Of a stretch of DNA of 64,000 nucleotides, positions 42,755 through 51,298 are shown piece after piece; the first letter of the stretch is position 1, and the number at the start of each line of letters is the position of its first letter. The stretch lies in contig NZ_JAAXGE010000007.1 of assembly GCF_014750685.1 (NCBI RefSeq), positions 496,001-560,000 of the forward strand. Reading direction: 5' to 3'. Origin of the DNA: Bacteroides sp. GM023 (GTDB lineage Bacteria > Bacteroidota > Bacteroidia > Bacteroidales > Bacteroidaceae). A program made the translations under genes and the position numbers. The notes beneath the pieces are model-generated. The model did no database searches and was not told the origin of the DNA. It saw nothing but the letters and a program-made list of their open reading frames with translations.

Positions 42755-43489
42755 TTAGCTGATTTGTTCACTGGTTTTGCCGAAGCGGCGCTCCCGTTGC
42801 TGATATTCGTAAATGGCTTTATAGAATTCTTCTTTATCGAAATCCGGCCAAAAGGTATCACAAAAATAAAGTTCCGAATAAGCACATTGCCATAGCAGGT
42901 AGTTACTTAGTCGGATTTCTCCTCCCGTACGGATTAATAAATCAGGGTCGGGCATAAATTTTGTTTCCAAATGAGATGCGATGCATTCATCTGTTATTTG
43001 TTCGGGAGATAGTTCTCCCTTTTTAATCTGTGTCGCTATTTGGCGGACAGCTTCAGTTATTTCCCAACGGGAAGAGTAACTAAGAGCCAATACCAGGCAC
43101 ATACCTGTATTCCCAGCCGTACGTTCTATGCATGATGATAAACTTTTCTGAACTTCGTCCGGTAATTTCTTGAAATCACCTATAATCTTGAAGCGAATAT
43201 CGTTTTTCATCAGTGTCTCCTCTTCAATAGAATCTAGCAATAGATTCATCAGAGCCGCTATTTCGTCTTGCGGTCGATTCCAGTTCTCGGTAGAGAAGGT
43301 GTATAAAGTCAGATACTTCACTCCCAAGCGGGCTGCGTCTTCGATAATTCTCTGTACCGTTTCTGCGCCTGCACGGTGACCGTAAGTACGTTCTTCCCCT
43401 CGTTGCTTTGCCCATCGTCCGTTACCATCCATGATGATGGCTACGTGTTGGGGTATCCGAGTTTTGTCTATTTGTTCTATATAGGACAT
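42755..43489 (-). CDS. uppS: Isoprenyl (undecaprenyl) diphosphate synthase
   Basis: 244 residues of cis-prenyltransferase: HVAIIMDGNGRWAKQRG near 15 with the catalytic aspartate, YGHRAGAETV, LTLYTFSTENWNRP, and near the end DLLIRTGGEIRLSNYLLWQ and YSELYF. It builds the C55 lipid carrier for peptidoglycan and O-antigen from isopentenyl diphosphate. It lies 30 bp before bamA on the same strand, and 27 bp after the DUF6242-type gene. Confidence 0.94.
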   Translation of the reverse strand: MSYIEQIDKTRIPQHVAIIMDGNGRWAKQRGEERTYGHRAGAETVQRIIEDAARLGVKYLTLYTFSTENWNRPQDEIAALMNLLLDSIEEETLMKNDIRFKIIGDFKKLPDEVQKSLSSCIERTAGNTGMCLVLALSYSSRWEITEAVRQIATQIKKGELSPEQITDECIASHLETKFMPDPDLLIRTGGEIRLSNYLLWQCAYSELYFCDTFWPDFDKEEFYKAIYEYQQRERRFGKTSEQIS

Positions 43490-43516
43490 CTTCTTGTTTT
43501 AAACGTATACGTTTTA

Positions 43517-45004
43517 TTATTGACCAGCGTGTTGCGGATCCAAGTCAAACCATAGTTGATTCAGACGGGTACGCCACACTTCTGAGTCGTGTCTGTATGG
43601 ACCTCTGTCTTTGGGTTCTGTAGCCCGGGTTTCTTCTTCTTTTTCTACTTCTTCAGTAAAAGTAATACCTTCTTCTCTACTGAATAAAATGTAGATGAAT
43701 TTTTCAACTTTATCTTGTACTACAGAATAATTTTTCCTTCCTCTGAATTCGGGGTTTTCCTTGGTTGATTCAGTGATATTAGATTCGCTCCAATCATGAT
43801 TTAGGAAAGCGACTTTTTTATTTGCTTTTTTCCAAGCGACTCCTTCATTGTTAGAAACATAAATTGATTCTAATTTTTCTCCGAAAATATAAAAAAGGTC
43901 ATTGTAATAGATAATATTTGGATTGACGAATGCCGGACAATATGCTATTGCAGTAGTTGCTCCTAATTCTGCCCAAGTAGTACCGTCGTATCCCCATGTA
44001 ACGGTTACAGGAACCTTTTTATTATTAATATCAATCTCTATTGCCGGTTCATGTTTTCCCACAATGATATTTTGATGTTTTTTTCCTTTGCTAAAGGTTG
44101 TATAAGATATATTGTCTACAGGGAATCTTTTGTCTACTTTTTCAATCTCTGTTTCTGTAAAATCGGATTCCATCATTGAATAGAAATATCGTTCTTCACC
44201 CTTTGTTTTTATATAGGTAATCTTGGTGCCATTTTCTATTGGCAGTTTAGATATGAATGTGTTTACTTCACCCGAGAATTTGGTTGAAACCGCCCAGGCT
44301 ATACCATCTGTTGATTCATATACTTTATTATTAGCTGTTGCTAATATAATCTCTGTTAAAGGGATAATAGAATTGGGCAGTACATCTGTCAAACCTTCTG
44401 TATTAACTCCATTTGCAGCCCAATTTGACAAACTGTTGCTTTGATATACTTTCAAATTATCTCCAACTTTGGAGTAGGTGAAGTATTTATCGTTAAATTC
44501 AATCGTTTTCTGTTCATTTGTGATTTCATCCTGCATAGTTCCTGCATAATCCCATCTCAACGAATCTGGATCATGCTTATGTACTCGTACAGTAATAGTA
44601 TATTTCTTAACTTGGTCAGGGGATATACCCGCTAAGGCTTCTGTTGACCATACTTTAATTTCTAAAGGATTACGAAGATCTATAGAATCACTCATGTTGA
44701 TAATAGAATCTTGATCGTTCCGATCCTTCATGGTGATGACTCCAGAAGCAGTAGTCATAGTTTTGATTAGAATCTTATCAATAATAGTATCAGCATGAAC
44801 GGGGAGAGAATCCTCATTATAAATAAGACCTTTTTGCTGATCAATAGTAAATTTATAGTTCCCAAGGCCTGCTGTGTCAAGTGCAAATGCATGTATAGTC
44901 GCATCCGGGCTATATTCGATGTTATTATCGTCATCAAGACATGACGTTATAACAAATGACACCATGAAAAAACTCGCAATGAATGATAAAAACTTTATTC
45001 TCAT
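43517..45004 (-). CDS. DUF6242-type lipoprotein
   Basis: 495 residues with a lipoprotein signal (FVITSC, then LDDDNN, an acidic surface-type run). An N-terminal immunoglobulin-like region (about 30-145, RNDQDSIINMSDSIDL) precedes repeated beta segments with W/Y-rich blades (about 150-440) that look like a beta-propeller. A charged C-terminus (EEGITFTEEVEKEEE) follows. Such lipoproteins are common in Bacteroides and have no established role. It begins the transcript that leads into uppS-bamA, with a -7 box upstream. Confidence 0.72.
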   Translation of the reverse strand: MRIKFLSFIASFFMVSFVITSCLDDDNNIEYSPDATIHAFALDTAGLGNYKFTIDQQKGLIYNEDSLPVHADTIIDKILIKTMTTASGVITMKDRNDQDSIINMSDSIDLRNPLEIKVWSTEALAGISPDQVKKYTITVRVHKHDPDSLRWDYAGTMQDEITNEQKTIEFNDKYFTYSKVGDNLKVYQSNSLSNWAANGVNTEGLTDVLPNSIIPLTEIILATANNKVYESTDGIAWAVSTKFSGEVNTFISKLPIENGTKITYIKTKGEERYFYSMMESDFTETEIEKVDKRFPVDNISYTTFSKGKKHQNIIVGKHEPAIEIDINNKKVPVTVTWGYDGTTWAELGATTAIAYCPAFVNPNIIYYNDLFYIFGEKLESIYVSNNEGVAWKKANKKVAFLNHDWSESNITESTKENPEFRGRKNYSVVQDKVEKFIYILFSREEGITFTEEVEKEEETRATEPKDRGPYRHDSEVWRTRLNQLWFDLDPQHAGQ

Positions 45005-45032
45005 TTGAAAGATTGTGTTTATTTACAAGTTG

Positions 45033-45040
45033 CAAAAATA
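45033..45040 (-). promoter_or_regulatory. -7 box (TATTTTTG) for the DUF6242-uppS-bamA run
   Basis: Minus-strand TATTTTTG lies 28 bp before the ATG at 45004. The 142-bp gap to ribD shows no other clear element. Confidence 0.55.
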
Positions 45041-45146
45041 GAAACATTTTTTCCGATAAAGAACAATACCGGCAAGTTTTATATAAAATTATAGATAATA
45101 ACACTGATTTTATCGACGTAAAACTCCCTGAACAGGACTATTTTAG

Positions 45147-46184
45147 CTAATCTTGATGAACGTAATGCCAAATCTGTCTTTCGAAGTGTTCTTCTAGCGA
45201 GTAACTAAAATTATCGCTTATTTCAGGTGCTTTAACACCGGAATATAACTTGCTGGGGCACTTCTCTATAAATACTTCATCCCATAGGTCATTATCAATG
45301 AAAGATTGCAGCAACTGACTCCCGCCTTCGACCAACAATGATTGTATCTTTCGCTGATATAGTTCTTCCATAATCTGTATCAGTGGATTATGGCTGAAAT
45401 CAATAGTGATATAGGTGATGTTTCTTTTTTCAGAATGCTCCTTTTCTGTAAAGATTAATGTCGGAATATCTCCCTCGAATATTTGTAAATCGTTTGGAAG
45501 GGATAAGTTACGGTCTAAAACGATACGTATCGGATTATGCCCATACCAATTGCGTACTGTTAGTGACGGGTTATCCAGTAAGGCTGTTCGTCGGCCTACC
45601 ATGATAGCATCGGCTTCTGCTCTTTTCTTATGTACTAACATGGACGAGAGAGGAGAGGAGAGTATCGCTGGTTTTCCGTTAGTACGCTCTATGTCAATGA
45701 AATGATCGGCTGATTCTGCCCATTTCAATGTAATGAAAGGGCGATGGAGTGTATTGAAAGTAATAAAGCGACGAATCAAATGCTGGCATTCTTTTTCCAA
45801 TACGCCAACTATTACTTCTCGACCGGCATCCCTCAACTTTTGAATACCTCGTCCGGCTACCTTTGAAAAAGGGTCTTGACATCCAATGACAATCCGCGGA
45901 ATCTGTTTCTCAATAATCAAATCGGCACAAGGTGGAGTTTTTCCATAATGTGAGCAAGGCTCCAGACTTACATAGATCGTGGAACGTTTCAATAAAGATT
46001 CATCTTTGACGGAACGGATGGCATTGACTTCGGCATGTGCCTCTCCACAACGAATATGGTAGCCTTCGCCGATAATACGCCCATCACATACGATAACAGC
46101 CCCTACCATCGGATTGGGAGCAACATTGCATAACCCGTTCCCGGCGAGCTCAATGCAGCGTCTCATGTATTTTTCTTCTTCCAT
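45147..46184 (-). CDS. ribD: Bifunctional riboflavin biosynthesis deaminase/reductase
   Basis: 345 residues. The N-terminal zinc deaminase (about 1-145) has GEAHAEVNAI and EPCSHYGKTPPCADLI; the C-terminal NADPH reductase (about 150-345) has AEADAIMVGRRTALLDNPSLTVR and LLVEGGSQLLQSF. It carries out the second and third steps of riboflavin synthesis. It is divergent from prmC, with 54 bp between starts. The expected ribBA/ribE genes are not near. Confidence 0.94.
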   Translation of the reverse strand: MEEEKYMRRCIELAGNGLCNVAPNPMVGAVIVCDGRIIGEGYHIRCGEAHAEVNAIRSVKDESLLKRSTIYVSLEPCSHYGKTPPCADLIIEKQIPRIVIGCQDPFSKVAGRGIQKLRDAGREVIVGVLEKECQHLIRRFITFNTLHRPFITLKWAESADHFIDIERTNGKPAILSSPLSSMLVHKKRAEADAIMVGRRTALLDNPSLTVRNWYGHNPIRIVLDRNLSLPNDLQIFEGDIPTLIFTEKEHSEKRNITYITIDFSHNPLIQIMEELYQRKIQSLLVEGGSQLLQSFIDNDLWDEVFIEKCPSKLYSGVKAPEISDNFSYSLEEHFERQIWHYVHQD

Positions 46185-46210
46185 TTTGGTGCTCTTCGCT
46201 ATATTATTCT

Positions 46211-46218
46211 TACTTTTG
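46211..46218 (+). promoter_or_regulatory. -7 box (TACTTTTG) for prmC-recX
   Basis: TACTTTTG lies 20 bp before the prmC ATG at 46239, within the ribD-prmC divergent gap. Confidence 0.6.
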
Positions 46219-46238
46219 CACTCCGAAATTGTAAATAT

Positions 46239-47075
46239 ATGAATCGTATCACCAATTACATCCGCCAGTCCTTGCAGGATATTTATCCGCCGGAAGAGGT
46301 CAAAGCCCTTACAATGTTGATCTGCTGCGACATGTTATGTTTGGATGCGCTTGATATTTACCTCGGCAAAGATATGATTTTATCCGAATGCAAAGAGCGT
46401 GAATTAGAAAACATTATATTCCGTTTGCAGAAAAATGAGCCGATACAGTACATTCGTGGTTTTGCGGAGTTTGATGGAAGAAGATTTAAAGTAGCTCCCG
46501 GTGTATTGATTCCACGTCCTGAAACGGTGGAATTGGTAGACTTGGTGGCTCAGGAGAATGCGAATGCCTGTCGCTTATTAGATATAGGTACGGGAAGCGG
46601 ATGCATTGCAATTTCTTTGGATAAGAAACTACCGGATGCAGAAGTGGAAGCTTGGGACATTTCGGAAGATGCGTTGGCAATTGCCCGTGAGAATAATAAG
46701 GTATTGGCAGCAGATGTCACGTTTCTGCAAAGAGATGTTTTATCCAACGATTGGGAGAAAACGCCTTCTTTTGATGTAATTGTCAGTAACCCGCCTTATG
46801 TGACTGAAGCGGAAAAGAAGGAAATGGATGCCAACGTGCTTGATTGGGAACCGGAACTTGCTTTATTCGTTCCTGATGATGACCCGTTGCGGTTCTATCG
46901 CAGGATTGCTGATTTAGGACGTGAATTACTTTTGCCGGGTGGCAAACTTTATGTTGAAATAAACCAGGCTTATGGCCGGGAAACAGCACACATACTTGAA
47001 ATGAACCAATATCATGATGTTCGTGTTATAAGAGACATATTTGGAAAAGATAGAATAGTTACAGCTAACCGATGA
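46239..47075 (+). CDS. prmC: Release factor glutamine methyltransferase
   Basis: 278 residues. An N-terminal helical domain (about 1-85) precedes a class I methyltransferase domain: LLDIGTGSGCIAISL near 112, EAWDISEDAL, and the NPPY motif in VIVSNPPYVTEAEKK near 183. It methylates the GGQ glutamine of RF1/RF2 with S-adenosylmethionine. The stop overlaps the recX start by 4 bp. Confidence 0.94.
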   Translation: MNRITNYIRQSLQDIYPPEEVKALTMLICCDMLCLDALDIYLGKDMILSECKERELENIIFRLQKNEPIQYIRGFAEFDGRRFKVAPGVLIPRPETVELVDLVAQENANACRLLDIGTGSGCIAISLDKKLPDAEVEAWDISEDALAIARENNKVLAADVTFLQRDVLSNDWEKTPSFDVIVSNPPYVTEAEKKEMDANVLDWEPELALFVPDDDPLRFYRRIADLGRELLLPGGKLYVEINQAYGRETAHILEMNQYHDVRVIRDIFGKDRIVTANR

Positions 47076-47554
47076 GTGCACAATTAACAGATGAAGAGGC
47101 TTTAAATCGCGTAGCCTCTTATTGCTCCACTGCCGAGCATTGCCGGGCAGAAATAAATGAGAAGTTACAACGTTGGGGAATTGCCTATGATACCATTGCG
47201 CGTATTCTTGACCGACTGGAAACGGAGAAGTTTATCGATGATGAACGTTTCTGCAGGGCTTTCGTGAAAGATAAGTTCCGATTTTCCAAATGGGGAAAGA
47301 TGAAAATAGCCCAGGGACTTTATATGAAGCGGATTCCTTCTGATGTAGCATGGCGTTATCTGAATGAGATCGATGATGAAGAATATCTCTCCATTCTGCG
47401 TGATCTTCTGGCTTCCAAGCGGAAAAGTATTCATGCACAGGATGAGTATGAACTGAACGGAAAACTGATGCGATTTGCCATGAGCCGCGGATTTGAACTG
47501 AAAGATATCAAGCGTTGTATCGACATTCCCGATGAAGAGGAACAAATTGACTGA
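47072..47554 (+). CDS. recX: Regulatory protein RecX
   Basis: 160 residues with the three-helix RecX repeats: EALNRVASYCSTAEHCRAEI, IDDERFCRAFVKDKFRFSKWGKMKIAQGL, and the third repeat in DEYELNGKLMRFAMSRGFE. It binds RecA filaments and limits recombinase activity. It is translationally coupled to prmC (4-bp overlap) rather than to recA, a common arrangement in this group. Confidence 0.9.
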   Translation: MSAQLTDEEALNRVASYCSTAEHCRAEINEKLQRWGIAYDTIARILDRLETEKFIDDERFCRAFVKDKFRFSKWGKMKIAQGLYMKRIPSDVAWRYLNEIDDEEYLSILRDLLASKRKSIHAQDEYELNGKLMRFAMSRGFELKDIKRCIDIPDEEEQID

Positions 47555-47596
47555 AAAAATAAACGGATTCTTCTTTTTATTCTCGTTCAATTTCTG

Positions 47597-47604
47597 TACT
47601 TTTG
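47597..47604 (+). promoter_or_regulatory. -7 box (TACTTTTG) for pyrE
   Basis: TACTTTTG lies 28 bp before the pyrE ATG. No -33 TTTG at normal spacing; the area is T-rich. Confidence 0.55.
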
Positions 47605-47632
47605 CGGCAAATAATTAATAGTTAGTTTAGTT

Positions 47633-48271
47633 ATGAAAAACTTAGAGAGACTATTTGCGGAGAAACTGTTGAAGATTAAGGCTATTAAACTTCAACCCGC
47701 TAACCCTTTCACATGGGCTTCTGGATGGAAATCCCCCTTTTACTGTGATAACCGTAAAACTCTGTCCTATCCTTCTCTTCGTAATTTTGTGAAGATTGAA
47801 ATTACACGTCTGATATTGGAACGATTCGGACAGGTGGATGCGATTGCAGGTGTGGCGACTGGTGCTATCCCGCAGGGAGCTTTGGTGGCTGATGCATTGA
47901 ATTTACCGTTCGTGTATGTTCGTTCTACCCCGAAAGACCATGGATTGGAAAACTTGATCGAAGGTGAGCTTCGTCCGGGTATGAAAGTTGTTGTTGTAGA
48001 AGATTTGATTTCTACGGGTGGTAGTAGTTTGAAGGCTGTAGAGGCAATTCGTCGTGATGGTTGCGAAGTGATTGGTATGGTTGCGGCTTATACTTATGGA
48101 TTCCCGGTTGCTGAAGAAGCATTTAAGAATGCCAAAGTAACGTTGGTGACATTGACTAATTACGAAGCTGTGCTTGATGTGGCTCTTCGTACAGGTTACA
48201 TTGAAGAAGAAGACATACAAACTTTGAACGAATGGCGTAAAGACCCCGCTCATTGGGATGCTGGAAAATAA
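47633..48271 (+). CDS. pyrE: Orotate phosphoribosyltransferase
   Basis: 212 residues of a type I phosphoribosyltransferase. The PRPP loop is VVVVEDLISTGGSSLKAVEAI near 120, preceded by AIAGVATGAIPQGALVADAL and YVRSTPKDHG. It converts orotate and PRPP to orotidine monophosphate in pyrimidine synthesis. The ATG follows the -7 box by 28 bp. A plausible terminator follows. Confidence 0.95.
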   Translation: MKNLERLFAEKLLKIKAIKLQPANPFTWASGWKSPFYCDNRKTLSYPSLRNFVKIEITRLILERFGQVDAIAGVATGAIPQGALVADALNLPFVYVRSTPKDHGLENLIEGELRPGMKVVVVEDLISTGGSSLKAVEAIRRDGCEVIGMVAAYTYGFPVAEEAFKNAKVTLVTLTNYEAVLDVALRTGYIEEEDIQTLNEWRKDPAHWDAGK

Positions 48272-48299
48272 GGACTTTGTTTTAATCAAACATATTTGT

Positions 48300-48343
48300 A
48301 AAAAGAACTATTCGGACATGAATTGGCCGGGTTGTTCTTTTTT
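48300..48343 (+). terminator. Probable terminator after pyrE
   Basis: AAAAAGAAC (48300-48308) pairs with GTTCTTTTT (48335-48343), with an inner CGG/CCG stem; a T run continues past the hairpin. Moderately supported because of internal mismatches. Confidence 0.6.
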
Positions 48344-48365
48344 TGTTTTATACTAAAAGAAAATT

Positions 48366-48776
48366 ATGAGTAATTTTGAAAGCAGTGTTAAGGTAATACC
48401 TTATAGCCAGGAACGCGTATATAATAAACTTTCAGATTTGAGTAATCTGGAAGCAATCAAAGATCGCTTACCGCAAGATAAGGTGCAGGATTTGAGCTTT
48501 GATTCGGATACATTGAGCTTTAGTGTTTCGCCTATTGGGCAACTTACACTGCAAATTGTTGAACGTGAACCATCTAAATGTATAAAGTTGGCAACAACTA
48601 ACTCTCCGATCCCTTTTAATATGTGGATTCAGCTGGTCGCAACAGGAGAGGAAGAATGTAAGGTGAAGGTAACTATCGGAATGGATATTAATCCATTTAT
48701 GAAAGCGATGGTGCAGAAGCCGCTTCAGGAAGGTCTGGAAAAGATGGTTGAAATGTTGGCAGTTGTTAATTATTAA
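48366..48776 (+). CDS. SRPBCC-family (polyketide cyclase-like) protein
   Basis: 136 residues with a START/SRPBCC-like alternation: VKVIPYSQERVYNKLSDLSNLEAI at the start, beta strands in the centre, and a C-terminal helix (MVQKPLQEGLEKMVEMLAVV). Such folds bind hydrophobic ligands. No specific ligand or enzyme activity is evident. It precedes argH by 23 bp on the same strand, but no functional link is known. Confidence 0.72.
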   Translation: MSNFESSVKVIPYSQERVYNKLSDLSNLEAIKDRLPQDKVQDLSFDSDTLSFSVSPIGQLTLQIVEREPSKCIKLATTNSPIPFNMWIQLVATGEEECKVKVTIGMDINPFMKAMVQKPLQEGLEKMVEMLAVVNY

Positions 48777-48799
48777 ACCTGACATTATTAAGAAAACTT

Positions 48800-50140
48800 A
48801 TGGCACAGAAACTTTGGGAGAAATCCGTACAGGTGAATAAAGATATCGAACGTTTTACGGTTGGTCGTGACCGCGAGATGGATCTTTATCTGGCTAAGCA
48901 CGATGTGCTTGGTTCTATGGCTCACATTACGATGCTCGAAAGCATTGGCTTGTTGACAAAGGAAGAACTGGAACAGTTGCTGGCTGAATTGAAGAATATT
49001 TATGCTTCGGCTGAAAAAGGTGAATTTGTAATAGAAGATGGGGTGGAAGATGTACATTCTCAAGTGGAATTGATGTTGACCCGTCGTTTGGGAGATATAG
49101 GAAAGAAAATACATAGCGGCCGTTCGCGAAATGATCAAGTATTGCTGGACTTGAAACTTTTTACTCGTACACAAATTAAAGAAATAGCCGAAGCTGTTGA
49201 ACAACTCTTCCATGTGTTGGCTCGTCAAAGTGAACGATATAAAAATGTGTTGATGCCGGGATATACCCATTTGCAGATTGCTATGCCTTCTTCTTTCGGA
49301 TTATGGTTTGGCGCTTATGCCGAAAGTCTGGTAGATGATATGCTGTTTTTGCAGGCTGCATTCAAAATGTGTAACCGCAATCCATTGGGATCTGCTGCTG
49401 GCTATGGCTCATCATTCCCGTTGAACCGTACGATGACGACAGAGTTACTCGGTTTCGATTCTATGAACTACAATGTAGTGTATGCACAAATGGGACGTGG
49501 AAAGCTAGAACGCAATGTTGCCTTTGCATTGGCTACAATTGCCGGAACTATTTCCAAACTGGCTTTTGATGCCTGTATGTTCAATAGCCAGAACTTTGGT
49601 TTCGTGAAACTGCCGGACGAATGTACTACGGGGTCTAGCATCATGCCCCATAAGAAGAATCCGGATGTATTTGAACTCACACGTGCCAAATGCAATAAAC
49701 TGCAATCACTTCCTCAACAAATAATGATGATTGCCAATAATCTGCCTTCCGGTTATTTCCGTGATTTGCAGATTATCAAAGAAGTTTTCCTTCCGGCTTT
49801 CCAGGAATTAAAAGACTGCTTGCAGATGACAACCTATATCATGAATGAGATCAAAGTAAATGAGCATATTCTCGATGATGATAAATATCTGCTTATTTTT
49901 AGTGTAGAAGAGGTGAATCGTTTGGCATGTGAAGGTATGCCTTTCCGTGATGCATATAAAAAGGTAGGTTTGGATATTGAAGCTGGTAAATTCTCTCATA
50001 GTAAAGAAGTACATCATACCCATGAAGGAAGTATCGGCAACCTTTGTAATGTGGAGATTTCCGCTCTGATGCAACAAGTAGTTGACGGATTTAACTTCTG
50101 TGAAATGGAGAAGGCGGAAAAAACGCTGCTTGGAAGATAA
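48800..50140 (+). CDS. argH: Argininosuccinate lyase
   Basis: 446 residues of the fumarase/aspartase fold: GRDREMDLYLAKHDVLGSMAH near 23, HSGRSRNDQVLLDLKLF near 109, and the signature TGSSIMPHKKNPDVFEL near 275 with the catalytic serine loop. It splits argininosuccinate into arginine and fumarate, ending the arginine pathway to which the argF' gene (28.3 kb) belongs. A long hairpin follows the stop. Confidence 0.94.
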   Translation: MAQKLWEKSVQVNKDIERFTVGRDREMDLYLAKHDVLGSMAHITMLESIGLLTKEELEQLLAELKNIYASAEKGEFVIEDGVEDVHSQVELMLTRRLGDIGKKIHSGRSRNDQVLLDLKLFTRTQIKEIAEAVEQLFHVLARQSERYKNVLMPGYTHLQIAMPSSFGLWFGAYAESLVDDMLFLQAAFKMCNRNPLGSAAGYGSSFPLNRTMTTELLGFDSMNYNVVYAQMGRGKLERNVAFALATIAGTISKLAFDACMFNSQNFGFVKLPDECTTGSSIMPHKKNPDVFELTRAKCNKLQSLPQQIMMIANNLPSGYFRDLQIIKEVFLPAFQELKDCLQMTTYIMNEIKVNEHILDDDKYLLIFSVEEVNRLACEGMPFRDAYKKVGLDIEAGKFSHSKEVHHTHEGSIGNLCNVEISALMQQVVDGFNFCEMEKAEKTLLGR

Positions 50141-50146
50141 AATGAA

Positions 50147-50183
50147 CTTTCGAAGGATAGTTTTTAAACTTTCCTTCGAAAAG
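50147..50183 (+). terminator. Long hairpin after argH
   Basis: CTTTCGAAGGA (50147-50157) and TCCTTCGAAAAG (50172-50183) pair, with an inner AGTTT/AAACT stem. No clean T run follows, so it may end argH or stabilise its 3' end. The tRNA promoter begins at 50185. Confidence 0.5.
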
Positions 50184-50184
50184 A

Positions 50185-50216
50185 TTTGGCAGAAACAAGT
50201 AAACTACTTATCTTTG
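50185..50216 (+). promoter_or_regulatory. tRNA promoter (TTTG-N20-TATCTTTG)
   Basis: -33 TTTG (50185-50188) and -7 TATCTTTG (50209-50216) are spaced 20 bp apart, a full consensus promoter 17 bp before tRNA-Gly. Confidence 0.8.
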
Positions 50217-50232
50217 CACCCGTTGAAAAAAC

Positions 50233-50305
50233 GCGGAAATAGCTCAGTTGGTAGAGCATAACCTTGCCAAGGTTAGGGTCGCGAGTTCGAGTCTCGTTTT
50301 CCGCT
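50233..50305 (+). tRNA. tRNA-Gly (GCC)
   Basis: 73 nt. The acceptor stem GCGGAAA pairs with TTTCCGC (50298-50304). The D arm is GCTC...GAGC, the anticodon loop TTGCCAA carries GCC, and the T arm contains TTCGAGT. CCA is not encoded. Confidence 0.96.
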
Positions 50306-50321
50306 CTTTCTTTGAAAGGAT

Positions 50322-50405
50322 GCTCGAATGGTGGAATGGTAGACACGAAGGACTTAAAATCCTTTGGCCATTGCGGCTGTGCGGGTTCAAGTCCCGCTTC
50401 GAGTA
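50322..50405 (+). tRNA. tRNA-Leu (UAA)
   Basis: 84 nt. The acceptor stem GCTCGAA pairs with TTCGAGT (50398-50404), including one G-T pair. The anticodon stem-loop reads AAGGACTTAAAATCCTT with anticodon TAA. The long variable arm (GGCCATTGCGGCTGT region) is typical of leucine tRNA. It is transcribed with tRNA-Gly. Confidence 0.95.
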
Positions 50406-50419
50406 CGAGTATTCTTTAT

Positions 50420-50456
50420 AAGGCTTTATGAATCATGGATTCATGAAGCCTTTTTA
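50420..50456 (+). terminator. Terminator of the tRNA operon
   Basis: AAGGCTTTATGAATC pairs with GATTCATGAAGCCTT (one mismatch) and is followed by a T-rich run. Confidence 0.85.
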
Positions 50457-50685
50457 TTTTTTATGGGTGTGTTATTTACATTTGATTTATTTTTTGAAGC
50501 CTGTATTATAGCTGCTTGGAAAAAAATAAACTTAATTTAAGTGCCAATATTTTTTTATTGTGTTATTAATCTTTTATTTTGCTTTTAGATTATGACTTGA
50601 AATGTAATATTATATTAAGGATTCATTCCTTTATCCATATATTGGAGTATTTGATTTTACTGTTAACACTGAAAATACTAGAGAG

Positions 50686-51237
50686 ATGGAAAATAACGAC
50701 AAGCAGATCGAATTAAAATTTCAGAAGTTTTTTACTGAGAACTTTCCAAAAGTAAAGAACTTTGCTCAAATGCTGCTTAAATCAGAGATTGAAGCAGAAG
50801 ATGTAGCTCAAGATGTTTTCTGTAAGCTCTGGTTACAACCTGAAATCTGGCTGGATAATGACAAAGAGTTGGATAATTATATTTTTATAATGACTCGGAA
50901 TATAGTTCTGAATATTTTTAAACATCAACAAATAGAACAGGAATATCAGGATGAAGTTATTGAAAAAACATTTCTTTATGAATTGACTGAAAAAGAAGAA
51001 ATTTTGAATAATGTGTATTATAAGGAGATGCTGATGATTGTTCAGTTGACCTTGGAGAAAATGCCGAAGCGTCGGAAATTAATATTCGAACTTAGCCGTT
51101 TTAGAGGATTAAGTCATAAAGAAATAGCTGATAAGCTCGACGTTTCTATCCGTACAATAGAACATCAGGTCTATTTGGCATTGATAGAATTGAAGAAGAT
51201 ACTTCTCTTATTTATTTTTTTTCTCAAATATTTTTAA
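50686..51237 (+). CDS. ECF RNA polymerase sigma factor
   Basis: 183 residues. Sigma region 2 (FAQMLLKSEIEAEDVAQDVFCKLW, about 25-48, and DNYIFIMTRNIVLN) and region 4 with a helix-turn-helix (RFRGLSHKEIADKLDVSIRTIEHQ, about 140-165) are clear. It directs RNA polymerase to the promoter of the downstream SusC/D operon when released from the FecR anti-sigma. It lies 61 bp before that anti-sigma gene. The 280-bp gap upstream, after the tRNA operon, shows no clear promoter. Confidence 0.9.
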   Translation: MENNDKQIELKFQKFFTENFPKVKNFAQMLLKSEIEAEDVAQDVFCKLWLQPEIWLDNDKELDNYIFIMTRNIVLNIFKHQQIEQEYQDEVIEKTFLYELTEKEEILNNVYYKEMLMIVQLTLEKMPKRRKLIFELSRFRGLSHKEIADKLDVSIRTIEHQVYLALIELKKILLLFIFFLKYF

Positions 51238-51298
51238 GTAGTCTGTGCGCAGTAGTTGTATTTAGTATATAAAGCCAAAAAAAGAAAGAAAAAGATTC

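Noticed and set aside
50406..50685. Mobile element insertion next to the tRNA genes
   Set aside because: The 280-bp AT-rich gap after tRNA-Leu has a terminator but no integrase or duplicated tRNA end; it appears to be ordinary upstream DNA of the sigma gene.
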